In this document: positions 9,333-19,200 of the stretch, piece after piece | Position numbering within the stretch: position 1 is the first letter of the stretch | Layout: each line of letters begins with the position of its first letter | Assembly (NCBI RefSeq): GCF_034424625.1 | Contig: NZ_CP139976.1 | Span: forward strand, 1,550,001-1,614,000 | DNA length: 64,000 nucleotides | Reading direction: 5' to 3' | DNA from: Janthinobacterium lividum | GTDB taxonomy: Bacteria > Pseudomonadota > Gammaproteobacteria > Burkholderiales > Burkholderiaceae_D | Position numbers and translations under genes: made by a program | The notes under the pieces: generated by a model | Seen by the model: only the letters and a program-made list of their open reading frames with translations | Told to the model about the DNA's origin: nothing | Database searches by the model: none

Positions 9333-12000
9333 GGTTTGTGGGAGTGTTGGGAGTGGAAAGGGCGGCCAGCAGTTCGCCGATGGCGAGCAGGTTGGCCGGT
9401 TTGGTCAAATGGTGGTCGAAGCCGGCCGCGCTCGATTGACTGCGGTCGTTTTCGGCGCCCCAGCCCGTCAATGCCACGAGCACGACGTTGGCGCCGGCCG
9501 GTATCCGGCGCAGCGTGCGTGCCACTTCATAGCCGCTCATGCCGGGCAGGCCGATATCGAGGAATATAACGTCTGGCAGGAATTGCGGCACCAAGGCCAG
9601 GGCTTGCGCGCCATCGTGGGCCACTTGCGCGGCATGGCCCATCATGTCGAGCACGGCGGCGAGGGTCTCGGCCGCATCGACATTGTCGTCGACCACCAGC
9701 ACGCGGAAGTGCGGGCCGCCGGTGGTGTTGGCAGGCGCAGCCAGTACGGCAGGCGCCTTCGCTTCCTCCTCCAACAGTGGCAGGCGCACGCTGAAGGTGC
9801 TGCCCAGGCCGGCGCCTGGACTGGCCGCCGTGGCGCTGCCGCCATGCAGCTCGGCCAGGCGCCGCACCAGCGACAGGCCGATGCCCAGGCCGCCCTGAGC
9901 CCTGCCCATGTTCTGCCCCACCTGCGTAAACATGTCGAAGACGGTAGCCAGCGATTCGGCGGGAATGCCCACGCCGCTATCTTTGACTTCAATCAATGCC
10001 TCGTTGCCGTCGCGTAAGGCGCGCAAGCTGATATGGCCGCCGGCGGGCGTGTACTTGGCGGTATTGTTGAGCAAATTGCCCAGCACTTGCGCCAGGCGCG
10101 TGGGGTCGGCCTCAAGCAGCAGCGCCTCTTCAGCAAGTTGCACCTGCAACTGGTGGCGGCCCGCTTCGATCAGCGGCATGCTCGTTTCCACGGCGCCCGC
10201 GATGATGGTTTTCAAGTCCGCGCGTTCCAGCTTGAGTTCGATCTGGCCCCGCGTGATGCGGGCCACGTCCAGCAAGTCGTTGACCAGATGCACCATCTGA
10301 TTGACTTGCCGCTCCATCACGTCGCGCACTCTCGCCACGGTGGCGGGCTTGTCGGCGGCCAGGCGCATGATCTGCAAGCCGTTGCGGATGGGGGCCAGCG
10401 GGTTGCGCAGTTCGTGCGCCAGGGTGGCAAGGAATTCCGTCTTGCGCCGGTCCATTTCGGACAGGTTGTCGGCCAGCTGGCGCAATTGCTGCTCAGAACG
10501 CTTGCGCTCGCTGATGTCGCTGAACAGCACCGTCAGCAGGCGGCTGCCGGGGCCGCCCAGGCGCGCGGCGAAGACTTCGAACCAGCGTTCCATGGCCACG
10601 GCTTCGTTTTCGTAGCGCACGGGTTCGCCCGTCTTGACGACCTGGTCGTACAGGTCGAACCAGTGCTGGTCGTGGTCGGGCACGAAGCTGCGGATGGTCT
10701 TGCCGATGGCATTGTCCAGTCCCGATTGCTTGACGAAGGCGGCGTTGCCTTCCAGGTAGCGGAAGTCGACAGGGCGGCCTTGTTCGTCGTACAGCATTTC
10801 GATGACGCAAAAGGCCTGGTCCATCAGCTCGATCAGGGTGCGGTAGCGTTCCTCGCTGCGGCGCAGCGCATCTTCCACCTGTTTCTGGCGCGTGATGTCG
10901 AGCAGGACGCCGGGAAATTGCAAGGGCGTGCCATCGGGGGCGTATTCCGCGCGGCCCCGCGCGATGACCGAGCGGTACTGGCCATCGCCGGCAGCGACGC
11001 GGTAGCTGGCCTCGAACGGCGCGTGTGCGTGCAGCGCCTGGGCAATCTGCGCGCTGACTTGCTCGCGGTCATCGGGATGGATGATGTCCAGGTAGCGCGC
11101 CAGCGGCGCCGCCGTAGCCGCATCGGCATTGACGGGGAACAAGCGTGCCAAATTGCTGTCGGCCGTGACCCGGTCGGCCACGATGTCCCAGTTCCAGGTG
11201 GCCACTTCGCCGGCCGCCAGGGTCAGGCGCAGGGTTTCCTCGTTCTGTTTGCTGGTCGTCAGGTCGAGCGAGATGCCGGACAGGGCGATTACATTGCCGG
11301 CGCCATCGCTGGCGCAGGTGCCGCGCATGTGCGCCCAGTGCAGTGAACCATCGGGCCAGCGCACGCGGATGTCGATTTCGAAATCGCTGGCGCTGGCGAT
11401 GGCGGCGTGCACCACCGTCTGCCAGTGCTGCAGGTCGCCGTCGAGCATGGCGCCCGTCAGCTGCGCGTAATCGATGCGGCTGTCCGGCGGCAGGCCCAGG
11501 TTGGCCTTGAAGGCGTCGGAGCCGGCCATGCTGCCGCTGCCCAGGTCGATCTCCCACGTGCCCATGCGGCCGCCCTGCATGGCCAGGCGCAGCCGCTGTT
11601 CCGTCTGCCGTTGCTGCGTCACGTCGCAATGCGAGCCCAGCCATTCAACGATGCTGCCGTCGGGCGCCAGCACAGGCAGCATGCGCACGAGCATGTTGCG
11701 GTAGCTACCGCTGACGTGGCGCAGCCGGTATTCCGCCTCGAACACGCTGGTCAGGTGCGATGGCATGACGTACGGCAAGTTGCGGTCGTCCGGATGCAGG
11801 GCATTGACCCAGCCGCGGCCCAGCAGTTCAGCCTCGGTCTGGCCTGTGAAGGCGCGCCAGGATGGCTGGTCTGCGTCGAACTGGCCGAAGGTTTTCGTGC
11901 TCCAGACGATGTCGCAATGGGCGCTCAGCAGTAAATGCGCCGCTTGGGCGGCGACGGTGGAGGACGGGGCGGCGTTGCTGGGCTGGCTGGGTTCTGGCAT
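9325..12000 (-). CDS. Multi-PAS hybrid sensor histidine kinase with receiver domain
   Basis: This large cytoplasmic kinase (891 residues from the ATG at 12000; a TTG at 12063 would add 21) has about four tandem PAS/PAC domains over residues 20-500. These are followed by a HisKA dimerisation helix with LAHELRNPLAP (phospho-His near 530), an HATPase_c domain (DSGVGIP, GGLGIGLSLV), and a C-terminal receiver (VLVVDDNVDAAETL, phospho-Asp near 813 in FLDIGLPG). No membrane segment is seen, so it senses an intracellular or diffusible signal. It ends by overlapping the beta-lactamase start by 8 bases. No DNA-binding regulator is adjacent, so its output partner is unknown. No clear ribosome site supports either start. 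Confidence 0.92.
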   Translation of the reverse strand: MPEPSQPSNAAPSSTVAAQAAHLLLSAHCDIVWSTKTFGQFDADQPSWRAFTGQTEAELLGRGWVNALHPDDRNLPYVMPSHLTSVFEAEYRLRHVSGSYRNMLVRMLPVLAPDGSIVEWLGSHCDVTQQRQTEQRLRLAMQGGRMGTWEIDLGSGSMAGSDAFKANLGLPPDSRIDYAQLTGAMLDGDLQHWQTVVHAAIASASDFEIDIRVRWPDGSLHWAHMRGTCASDGAGNVIALSGISLDLTTSKQNEETLRLTLAAGEVATWNWDIVADRVTADSNLARLFPVNADAATAAPLARYLDIIHPDDREQVSAQIAQALHAHAPFEASYRVAAGDGQYRSVIARGRAEYAPDGTPLQFPGVLLDITRQKQVEDALRRSEERYRTLIELMDQAFCVIEMLYDEQGRPVDFRYLEGNAAFVKQSGLDNAIGKTIRSFVPDHDQHWFDLYDQVVKTGEPVRYENEAVAMERWFEVFAARLGGPGSRLLTVLFSDISERKRSEQQLRQLADNLSEMDRRKTEFLATLAHELRNPLAPIRNGLQIMRLAADKPATVARVRDVMERQVNQMVHLVNDLLDVARITRGQIELKLERADLKTIIAGAVETSMPLIEAGRHQLQVQLAEEALLLEADPTRLAQVLGNLLNNTAKYTPAGGHISLRALRDGNEALIEVKDSGVGIPAESLATVFDMFTQVGQNMGRAQGGLGIGLSLVRRLAELHGGSATAASPGAGLGSTFSVRLPLLEEEAKAPAVLAAPANTTGGPHFRVLVVDDNVDAAETLAAVLDMMGHAAQVAHDGAQALALVPQFLPDVIFLDIGLPGMSGYEVARTLRRIPAGANVVLVALTGWGAENDRSQSSAAGFDHHLTKPANLLAIGELLAALSTPNTPTNHD

Positions 12001-12254
12001 GGAGGTTATGGACGATGGTGCAGGGGCCCCGCCGCACCGGAATGGGGCGGCCTGGCAACTCAATTCTGGCGATATTACAACTATTTATACGCTCTGGGCT
12101 GTCTTGCAGGACGCCGTTTCCACTTTCTCAGGGTTGGCGAAAAAATCGCGCCAGGCGGCAAGTGATCGGGGGAAATAGCAAGGAAATAGCAAGACAAGGG
12201 CGCTATTGTGGCTGAATAACCACTAGTCAGCGCATTATGTTGATGAATGAATAT

Positions 12255-12285
12255 TTTACATAACAATATTCTTGCAGCGTATAAG
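12255..12285 (+). promoter_or_regulatory. Possible sigma70 promoter for the TonB-dependent receptor
   Basis: TTTACA (12255-12260) and TATAAG (12280-12285) are separated by 19 bases, in an AT-rich patch that stands out from its surroundings. The spacing is at the long edge, so this is tentative. A transcript from here would have a leader of about 225 bases before the receptor gene. Confidence 0.35.
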
Positions 12286-12510
12286 GCGCTTGAATTAAAT
12301 TGGCGCCTTACTCAAAAGTTGGTGTTCATCAGACATCCCAGAGATGCGGCCAGACCGCTGTCGGCGTGGACGACAGCCAGGGCAGAGCCAGTGACGCCAT
12401 GGGCGGAGAAACATCCGCTCGCGCTGCTGCACCGTGATGGTGCAGGCGATCATCCAGCGCCGTACATAACCCGGAGACAGGTTTCGCAATTCTTTTTTAA
12501 ACTTCTGGGA
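12283..12510 (+). promoter_or_regulatory. Long structured leader of the TonB-dependent receptor gene
   Basis: The 516 bases between the kinase start and the receptor ATG hold no convincing gene. Several inverted repeats lie in series: an 8-base pair TAAGGCGC/GCGCCTTA flanking a 13-base loop (about 12282-12311), CTGTC/GACAG (12358-12376), GCGGA/TCCGC (12403-12418) and CTGCACC/GGTGCAG (12427-12445). They look like a folded 5' untranslated region that could control the receptor. It does not contain a recognisable cobalamin or other known riboswitch core. Confidence 0.35.
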
Positions 12511-12516
12511 AACAAC

Positions 12517-14748
12517 ATGATCAAGATGTCCAAGATGCACAAGCGTTTGTGCGCCAAAAGCGCTGCTATGCTGGCACTGTCCGCTGCCTTGCCTATCGGC
12601 TCGGCTTATGCTGATGAAGTCGCTGCTGATACGACCCCTGCCGCCAGCCAGCTGGAAACCGTGACCGTGACGGCGCAGCGCCGCAAGGAAAATATCCGCG
12701 ACGTGCCCGTCTCCGTGTCGCTGCTGCGCGACGAGAAGCTCGACGTGCTGGTGTCCAGCGGACAAGACATTCGCGTACTGGCCGGTAAAGTGCCGAGCCT
12801 GAACGTGGAATCGTCGAATGGCCGCACCTTCCCCCGCTTCTACATCCGCGGCTACGGCAATACCGACTTCAACATTTTTGCATCGCAACCTGTTTCCCTG
12901 ATTTACGACGATGTCGTGCAAGAAAATCCGATCCTCAAGGGCTATCCGATTTTCGACGTGGCTGGCGTGGAAGTGTTGCGCGGCCCGCAAGGCACCTTGT
13001 TCGGCCGCAATACGCCTGCCGGCGTGGTCAAGTTCGAATCCGTGAAGCCGAACCTGGACAAGGTTGAAGGCTACTACAACGTTTCCGCCGCCACGCACAA
13101 CACGACCAACTTCGACGGCGCCGTCAACGTGCCGCTGAGCAAAGAATGGGCGCTGCGCTTCTCGACCCTGCGCCAGCACCGCGACGATTACGTCGACAAC
13201 ACCTTTACGGGCCAGAAAAACGCGCTGGACGGCTACAACGAACACGCCGAGCGCGTGCAACTGATGTACGCACCGAACACCACCTTCAATGCCCTGTTCA
13301 ATGTGCACCAGCGTAACACCACGGGCAGCGCGCGCGTCTTCTACGCCAACATGATCAAGCAGGGCACGAACGACATCGTCGACGGTTTCGACCCGAACAA
13401 GTCGTTCACGAATGCGCCGAACTTCCAGCGCCTGCGCACCAACGGCGCCAGCGCCCGCCTGAGCTGGGACCTGGACGGTATTAAACTGTACTCGATCACG
13501 GGCTTTGAACAGGTCGGCAATTACGTGTCGCATGGCGATATCGATGGCGGCACGCCGACGGGTCCAGGCTTCATTCCTTTTCAGGTTGAAACGGCTGGCG
13601 GCATCACCAGCGTGAAACAATACTCGCAAGAATTCCGCGCCGAATCGAAGAATGCCGGTCCCCTCAACTGGCAGGCAGGCGTGTACTACTTCAACGAAGA
13701 TGCCAACGGTTTCACCGACAACTTCGATACCAACACGCATGTGCTGACCACGCACCTGGCCAGCCGCCAGAAGAACTCGGCCTGGGCAACGTTTGGTTCC
13801 GTCAACTACGCCGTCAGCGATGACTTCATGCTGCGCGCCGGCTTGCGCTACACCAAGGACAAGAAGGATTTCAACACGGTGGAAGCGACCAACATCGTGC
13901 AGGTCAACCCGACCAGCGCCGATGTCAGCAAAGCCAAGGTCAACTGGGACTTGAGCGGTACCTATAAATACAACAAGGACGTGAACTTCTACGGCCGTGT
14001 CGCTACCGGTTTCCGCGCGCCAAGTATCGCCCCGGCCAGCACCAGCGTGCCTGTCACCGTGGCCGATGCTGAAACGATCACCTCGTTCGAAGCGGGCATC
14101 AAGGCCGACCTGTTCGAGCGCCGCGCCCGCGTTGCCTTCAGCCTGTACAACTACCAGGTGAAGAACCAGCAATTGACGGTCGTTGGCGGCACTTCGAACG
14201 TGACGCGCCTGATCAATGCAGCCAAGACGAATGGCCGTGGCGCCGAGCTGGAACTGGAAGGTTTTGTCACGCCTAGCCTGAAGATGTCCCTGGGCGGCAG
14301 CTACAACTTCACGGAAATCAAGGACCCGAGCCTGTCGATCGCCACCTGTGCCCAAACGCGTTGCACCGTGACCGATTCGCTGACCACCGGCAACCGTGCC
14401 ATCATCGACGGCAATCCACTGCCGCAAGCGCCGAAGTGGACGATCACCGCCACGGGCCGTTATTCGATTCCGATGGAAAACGGCGAATTCTTTGTCTTCA
14501 CGGACTGGGCATACCGCAGCAAGATCAACTTCTTCCTGTATGAAGCAACCGAGTTCACCGGCAAGCCGATGGTCGAAGGCGGCTTGCGCGTAGGCTACAC
14601 CTGGGATGCCGGCAAGTATGAAGTGGCCGCTTTTGGCCGCAACATCACCGATACCCAGCGTATCACGGGCGCCATCGACTTCAACAACCGCACGGGCTTC
14701 ATCAATGAGCCACGTCAGTTTGGGGTGCAATTCAAAGGCAACTTCTAA
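12517..14748 (+). CDS. TonB-dependent outer membrane receptor
   Basis: This 743-residue protein is a TonB-dependent transporter for an unidentified ligand (siderophore, carbohydrate or similar). A signal peptide (about 1-31, ending GSAYA) is followed by a TonB box-like stretch (ETVTVTAQRRKEN), a plug domain with YIRGYGNTDFN and VEVLRGPQGTLFGRNTPAGV, and a 22-strand barrel that ends in the aromatic C-terminus KGNF expected of outer membrane proteins. An in-frame open stretch reaches back to 12247, but the signal peptide fixes the ATG at 12517. The ribosome site is weak (CTGGGA). No regulator or periplasmic binding gene is adjacent. The plug/barrel layout resembles the large family common in Caulobacter and sphingomonads. 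Confidence 0.95.
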   Translation: MIKMSKMHKRLCAKSAAMLALSAALPIGSAYADEVAADTTPAASQLETVTVTAQRRKENIRDVPVSVSLLRDEKLDVLVSSGQDIRVLAGKVPSLNVESSNGRTFPRFYIRGYGNTDFNIFASQPVSLIYDDVVQENPILKGYPIFDVAGVEVLRGPQGTLFGRNTPAGVVKFESVKPNLDKVEGYYNVSAATHNTTNFDGAVNVPLSKEWALRFSTLRQHRDDYVDNTFTGQKNALDGYNEHAERVQLMYAPNTTFNALFNVHQRNTTGSARVFYANMIKQGTNDIVDGFDPNKSFTNAPNFQRLRTNGASARLSWDLDGIKLYSITGFEQVGNYVSHGDIDGGTPTGPGFIPFQVETAGGITSVKQYSQEFRAESKNAGPLNWQAGVYYFNEDANGFTDNFDTNTHVLTTHLASRQKNSAWATFGSVNYAVSDDFMLRAGLRYTKDKKDFNTVEATNIVQVNPTSADVSKAKVNWDLSGTYKYNKDVNFYGRVATGFRAPSIAPASTSVPVTVADAETITSFEAGIKADLFERRARVAFSLYNYQVKNQQLTVVGGTSNVTRLINAAKTNGRGAELELEGFVTPSLKMSLGGSYNFTEIKDPSLSIATCAQTRCTVTDSLTTGNRAIIDGNPLPQAPKWTITATGRYSIPMENGEFFVFTDWAYRSKINFFLYEATEFTGKPMVEGGLRVGYTWDAGKYEVAAFGRNITDTQRITGAIDFNNRTGFINEPRQFGVQFKGNF

Positions 14749-14792
14749 TTGCCAGACTTCAGGTGCCGGCCATGTGCTGGCGCCTGCATTGC

Positions 14793-14824
14793 AACCCGCC
14801 CGGTTCGCCGCGGCGGGTTTTTTT
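14793..14824 (+). terminator. Rho-independent terminator after the TonB-dependent receptor
   Basis: AACCCGCC (14793-14800) pairs with GGCGGGTT (14812-14819), followed by a run of seven T to 14824. It sits between convergent genes and its T-run touches the gluQRS stop codon. Confidence 0.85.
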
Positions 14825-15737
14825 ATGCCCGCTCGGGAAGTTGTGCCAGCCGCTGTGCCCAGGCGGGAATGGCTTGCTGCCAGAAATCTTCCACCTTGTC
14901 GGCGCGCACGTCGAGTCCCAGGAAGCGGGCGGCCGGCTGCAGCGCCGACGCCAGAAGGTCAGCAGCATTGCTTGCCGTATCGAAGGCGAGGGCGCCCGTC
15001 TGCTTGGACAGCTTTTCGCCGCTGTCGTTCATGACGACGGGCACGTGCAGGAAGCCGGGATGCGGCAAGCCCAGCACGTCCTGCAGATACAGTTGGCGCG
15101 GCGTGGAATCGAGCAAGTCCGCGCCGCGCACTACCTGCGTGATGCCCTGCGCGCCATCGTCGACCACCACGGCCAGCTGATACGCCCAGTAGCCATCGCC
15201 GCGCAGCACGATGAAGTCGCCCACTTCACTGGCCAGATCCTGCCGCTGCGGACCCGCCCAGCGGTCGGCAAACGCGTACACCGCATCGGCCCCCTGCGGT
15301 ACCCGCAGCCGCAAGGCCCGCGCCGCCTTGCCCGGTGCCAGTCCATGACGGCAGGTGCCCGGATACACGGCGGCCCCACCCTTGGGTCCGCCCGCCTGCA
15401 GCACCGAATCCTGGATCTCCTTGCGCGAACAGCCGCACGCATACACGAGGCCATCATCCTGCAACTGTTTCAGCGCCGCCTCGTACAGCGGCAAGCGCTT
15501 GCTCTGCCACGTCGCCTCGCCATCCCAGTACATGCCGCAGCGCTGCAGGCTGGCCAGGATGCCGAGATCGGCGCCCTCGACATTGCGGTCATAGTCCAGA
15601 TCCTCGATGCGCAGCAGCCACGTGCCCCGATGCACCTTCGCATCGAGATAACTGGCCATGGCGGCAACGAGCGAGCCCATGTGCAGAGGGCCGGAGGGGG
15701 AGGGGGCGAAGCGGCCGATGTAGGGGGAGGAGGGCAT
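14823..15737 (-). CDS. gluQRS: Glutamyl-Q tRNA(Asp) synthetase
   Basis: This 304-residue protein is the truncated glutamyl-tRNA synthetase paralogue that attaches glutamate to queuosine at the wobble base of tRNA-Asp. It has a class I HIGH-type motif HMGS at 19-22 after GRFAPSPSGPL, the GluQ zinc site (YACGCSR with a later YPGTCR), and the KMSKS-type loop KLSKQ near 241-245. It lacks the anticodon-binding domain, as the family does. The ATG at 15737 is followed directly by the Rossmann strand, so no extension is needed. It lies downstream of the Rhs-immunity unit on the same strand but has a 124-base gap and an unrelated function. Confidence 0.96.
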   Translation of the reverse strand: MPSSPYIGRFAPSPSGPLHMGSLVAAMASYLDAKVHRGTWLLRIEDLDYDRNVEGADLGILASLQRCGMYWDGEATWQSKRLPLYEAALKQLQDDGLVYACGCSRKEIQDSVLQAGGPKGGAAVYPGTCRHGLAPGKAARALRLRVPQGADAVYAFADRWAGPQRQDLASEVGDFIVLRGDGYWAYQLAVVVDDGAQGITQVVRGADLLDSTPRQLYLQDVLGLPHPGFLHVPVVMNDSGEKLSKQTGALAFDTASNAADLLASALQPAARFLGLDVRADKVEDFWQQAIPAWAQRLAQLPERA

Positions 15738-15861
15738 GCGTGGATGTCGTATTTGGATCTGATGTGCTGATTGTGTCGCTGAATGGCCTGTCTTAAGGCA
15801 GTCAATGCGAAGTATGGTTCAGCTTGAAAACCAAGTCAAACAGTTAAGAATCTTATTGATG

Positions 15862-16239
15862 TCATCTATGATAATTTGACTTGATAATTTCTTTTGTTTT
15901 TTTTGAAATGGTATAGGTGATGGATCTTCCTAAAGATGTTTTTCCACCTAGTATTTTTTCTCCTGGTGAGAAATTTGGTACGAAGGTTATTTCAACATCT
16001 TCGTTGTTGTCTTGGATGTAGATTTCGAAATCGGAAATATTTTTTTGCATTTTTTTGAATTCATAAAAAGCTATAAGTAATATTTCAAATTTTTTTCCGG
16101 AAATTTTTTCTTCTGAGTTTTCTGTGTTGGACATATATTTTTTCACATTCGTATTTTTATCGGGAAAATTTTTTGAAATACTTTGCTGGCTGATAAATTC
16201 TAGGTTAAGTGCAAAAAAACAAGATATGATTTTTCTCAT
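15862..16239 (-). CDS. Putative immunity protein for the Rhs toxin
   Basis: This 125-residue, lysine- and asparagine-rich protein has no recognised domain. Its ATG overlaps the Rhs stop codon in an ATGA arrangement, the usual layout of a toxin tip and its immunity gene. The coding region is strikingly AT-rich, like the toxin-encoding end of the Rhs gene and unlike all other genes nearby, which suggests both arrived together. The first 15 residues are hydrophobic (MRKIISCFFALNLEF) and contain a cysteine, but not a proper lipobox, so a membrane or exported location is uncertain. The immunity function is inferred from position and composition. Confidence 0.75.
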   Translation of the reverse strand: MRKIISCFFALNLEFISQQSISKNFPDKNTNVKKYMSNTENSEEKISGKKFEILLIAFYEFKKMQKNISDFEIYIQDNNEDVEITFVPNFSPGEKILGGKTSLGRSITYTISKKTKEIIKSNYHR

Positions 16240-19200
16240 AGCGTATAGGTGATTCCACTCTTCGAATTATATCCTTTGAATACGCCACTTGGAGTGCCTA
16301 CGTATCCTCGATACTCTGTTTTTCCTTGGCCGCTCAATTTTGCTGCATTTTTATCTGCTGGGGAAAAATCGTTGCTGTTGAAGTAATCATTTTCTTTTGT
16401 TGTCGGTGTTCCATCTCTTTTTGAATAATTTCCGTGCGTATGCCAATATCCTGTTTCTTCACAATTCTTGGAAATTTTTTTTCCACTCCAGGGATCTACT
16501 CCATCAAGATCGCCTCGCGTCGCTTTTGTGAAATCGTATTTTCCATTTTTACCTTTGTAAATTAGCCCACCATACTCAAGATTGTCTCGAATTGACTTTG
16601 AATTGTAGCGAGTTAACGCTGCTCGGGCAGCTCCGTCAGCACTGGAGAACCGGCCACCGATACAACAGGGATTACATTTTTTTTGTAGTCCGAGTGGATC
16701 AATCCACATCGTGGGATTAGGGGCGTAGGTATACAAATTAACCCCGCCAGAGAGTCCCACTGGATCCTGACTGAGATATCTTGAAGTTTCAGGTTCGTAA
16801 TAGCGATACCGGTTGTAAAACAGTCCAGTCTCTTGATCCTCATACTGCCCCTGAAACCGCAGCGGCTGCTCGATTTCCCCTTCCACATAAAGCAAGCGTC
16901 CCCAGGTCTTGTAGCCCCCGCTCCAGACCAGGTTCCCTTGCGCATCCGTCAACTCGCGTGGCGTGCCCAGGTGATCGCAGTGGTAGTGGGTGATGCGGTC
17001 GTGTGCTGCCGCGCCGTCGGCTAACGCCTGGGTACGCTGCCATGCCGATACATGCTGCGCTTCGGTGTCCGCCTGTTCTTGCGTAATGGCTGCCTGGAGT
17101 TCGGTGTCGTGCCGGGAGGCAGGTAAATCCCATTGCGCGACGCGTGGCAGGTGGACGGCGCTTGCCTGGCGACAGGCTGGCGAACCGATCCTGGCCAGCG
17201 GCACGAAGCTGTCCGGCTCGTACAGGTATGTGACCGTCTCGTCGCGCCCAAGTTCCTGCGCCAGCGTGTCGCCATCCCAGACGAAGAAGGTGGTGGCGGC
17301 GTTCTTGCGGGCGGGCTGGCCTTTGGTGATGTCTTGCTGCTTGCTCCAGCGGGCCTCCTCGACGCGTTTGGCGATGCGGCGGCTGAAGGCGTCATAAAAG
17401 TAGCGGGCGCGGTGGCGCGATTGGCGTTCCGTTCGGGTGGCATGGCTGAGGCGGTTTTCGGCGTCGTATTCAAGCTCCAGGTCGCTCCAGCTCGACTCCC
17501 TGCCCGGCGGATGGAAGCGCTTGGCGGTGGCATTGCCTTGTTCGTCGTAGTCGTATTCGGAATTGCCGTAGCGTTTCAGTACGTTGCCGGAGGCGGGCGC
17601 AGTGTCGACCAGATTGCCTGCCGGGTCGAAGGCGAAGTGTTCGGCCAGGCCGGGTTGCACGGCGGACAGCAATTGCCCGACGGGGTCATAGGCGTAGCGC
17701 AGTTTGCCGAGCGGGCCGGCGGCCGTAATGCCCGTCTGCGAGATGGTGCGCAAGTTGCCCTGCGCATCGTAGTCAAAGTATCGCTCGCGCACGGGGACGG
17801 GCGCGTCGGCGCCGCGTGCCAGGGTCAGCCGGGTGAGGCGCGATTGCGGGTCGTACTGGCGCGTGGCGAGCAAGCCGCTGGTGCCCAGCTGCCGCTGCTT
17901 TTCGCGGTGCAGTTTGTCGCGTTCGACATCGACCACGGTCTTGCCATGCCACAGCACGCCGTGCCAGTGGCCGGAGCCGTAGCGAAGGGTGTCGACGCGG
18001 CGTCCATTCGGCAGGACGGTTTGGATACGGTTGCCCAGTTCGTCATAAGAGTGCGTCATGACAAAGCTGGCGTCCGGCGCGCGCGGGGTATTCGGCAGCC
18101 TGGCCGCTTCGGGCAGCGTTTGCAGGAAGCAGGCGCTGCGTTCTTCGATCAGTTGGCCCAGCGCATCATGGAAGAAACGCTGTTCGGCTTGTGGCGCGGA
18201 GACGGCCGTCAGGCGACCCAGCGCATCGTAGGCGTAGCGAACCGCACCGTCCGCCGTGGTCTTGACTTGCAACAAACCGAGCGCGTCGCGCAGCAACTGC
18301 GTGCGCTGGCTGCCGCACTCGGTGGTAGTGAGGTTGCCGGCAGGGTCATAGCTGTAGTGCGTGCGCTTGCCGTCGAAGCCCGTTTCCGACGACAGCCAGC
18401 CTTCCGCATGATATGCGAGCCGATAGCTTTCGCCCTTGGCGTTGATCAAGTCTGTCAGTTGCAGCGCAGCGTCGTAGCGATACTGCAAGGTCTGGCCGAT
18501 GGCGTCCGTGCGCTCCACGGGCAAGCCCTGGCCGTTGTAGCGGTAGCGTGTCTGCTGACCGGCCGCATCGACGTGCAAGACCAGATTGCCGTCCCCATCG
18601 TAGGCATATTGCTCCCGGGTCTGATCGGGCGCCGTGAGGCGGATCAGGCGGCCCAGCGCGTCATATTCGTAGCGGGTGGCATGGCCCAGCGCATCGCGGG
18701 CCGCTTCCAGCCGGCCCAGCGCATCGTAGGCGAATTCGCTGGTGTGGCCGGAGCAATCCGTGTAGCTGGTGAGCCAGCCATGACGGTTGTACTGGAAATG
18801 TTTGCTGCCGCCCCTGGCGTCGATCAGTTCCACCAGCTGGCCGCGCGGGTCGTAGCGGTAGCGCGTGACGTGGCCCAAGGCGTCCGTGATGCTGACGGGG
18901 CGGCCTGCAGCATCGTAGTCGCGGCGTGTGGTGTTGCCCAGCGCATCCGTGAAGGCGACGGGCTGGTTCTGGCTGTCGTAGTCGATGCTGTTGCTGTGTC
19001 CTTTGGCATCGGTGCTGCGGGTCAGGTTGCCGGCCGCATCGTAGGCATAGCGCGTGGCGGCGCCGTTGGCATCGATATCGGCCAGCAGCATGCCATCGCG
19101 GTCCCACTCGCGCCGGCCCAGCGAGGCAGCGTTGCCGTCGAGCACGCGGCGCACTTCGGTGGCCAGCCAGTTGGCGTCGAAGGTGTACTCGAGGACACCG

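Noticed and set aside
12283..12510. Cobalamin riboswitch before the TonB-dependent receptor
   Set aside because: A GGAGAC motif near 12472-12477 suggested it, but the B12 box and the other conserved core elements are missing.
12295..14730. An 811-residue open frame on the minus strand opposite the TonB-dependent receptor
   Set aside because: It is a mirror frame of the receptor gene, which has clear plug and barrel motifs.
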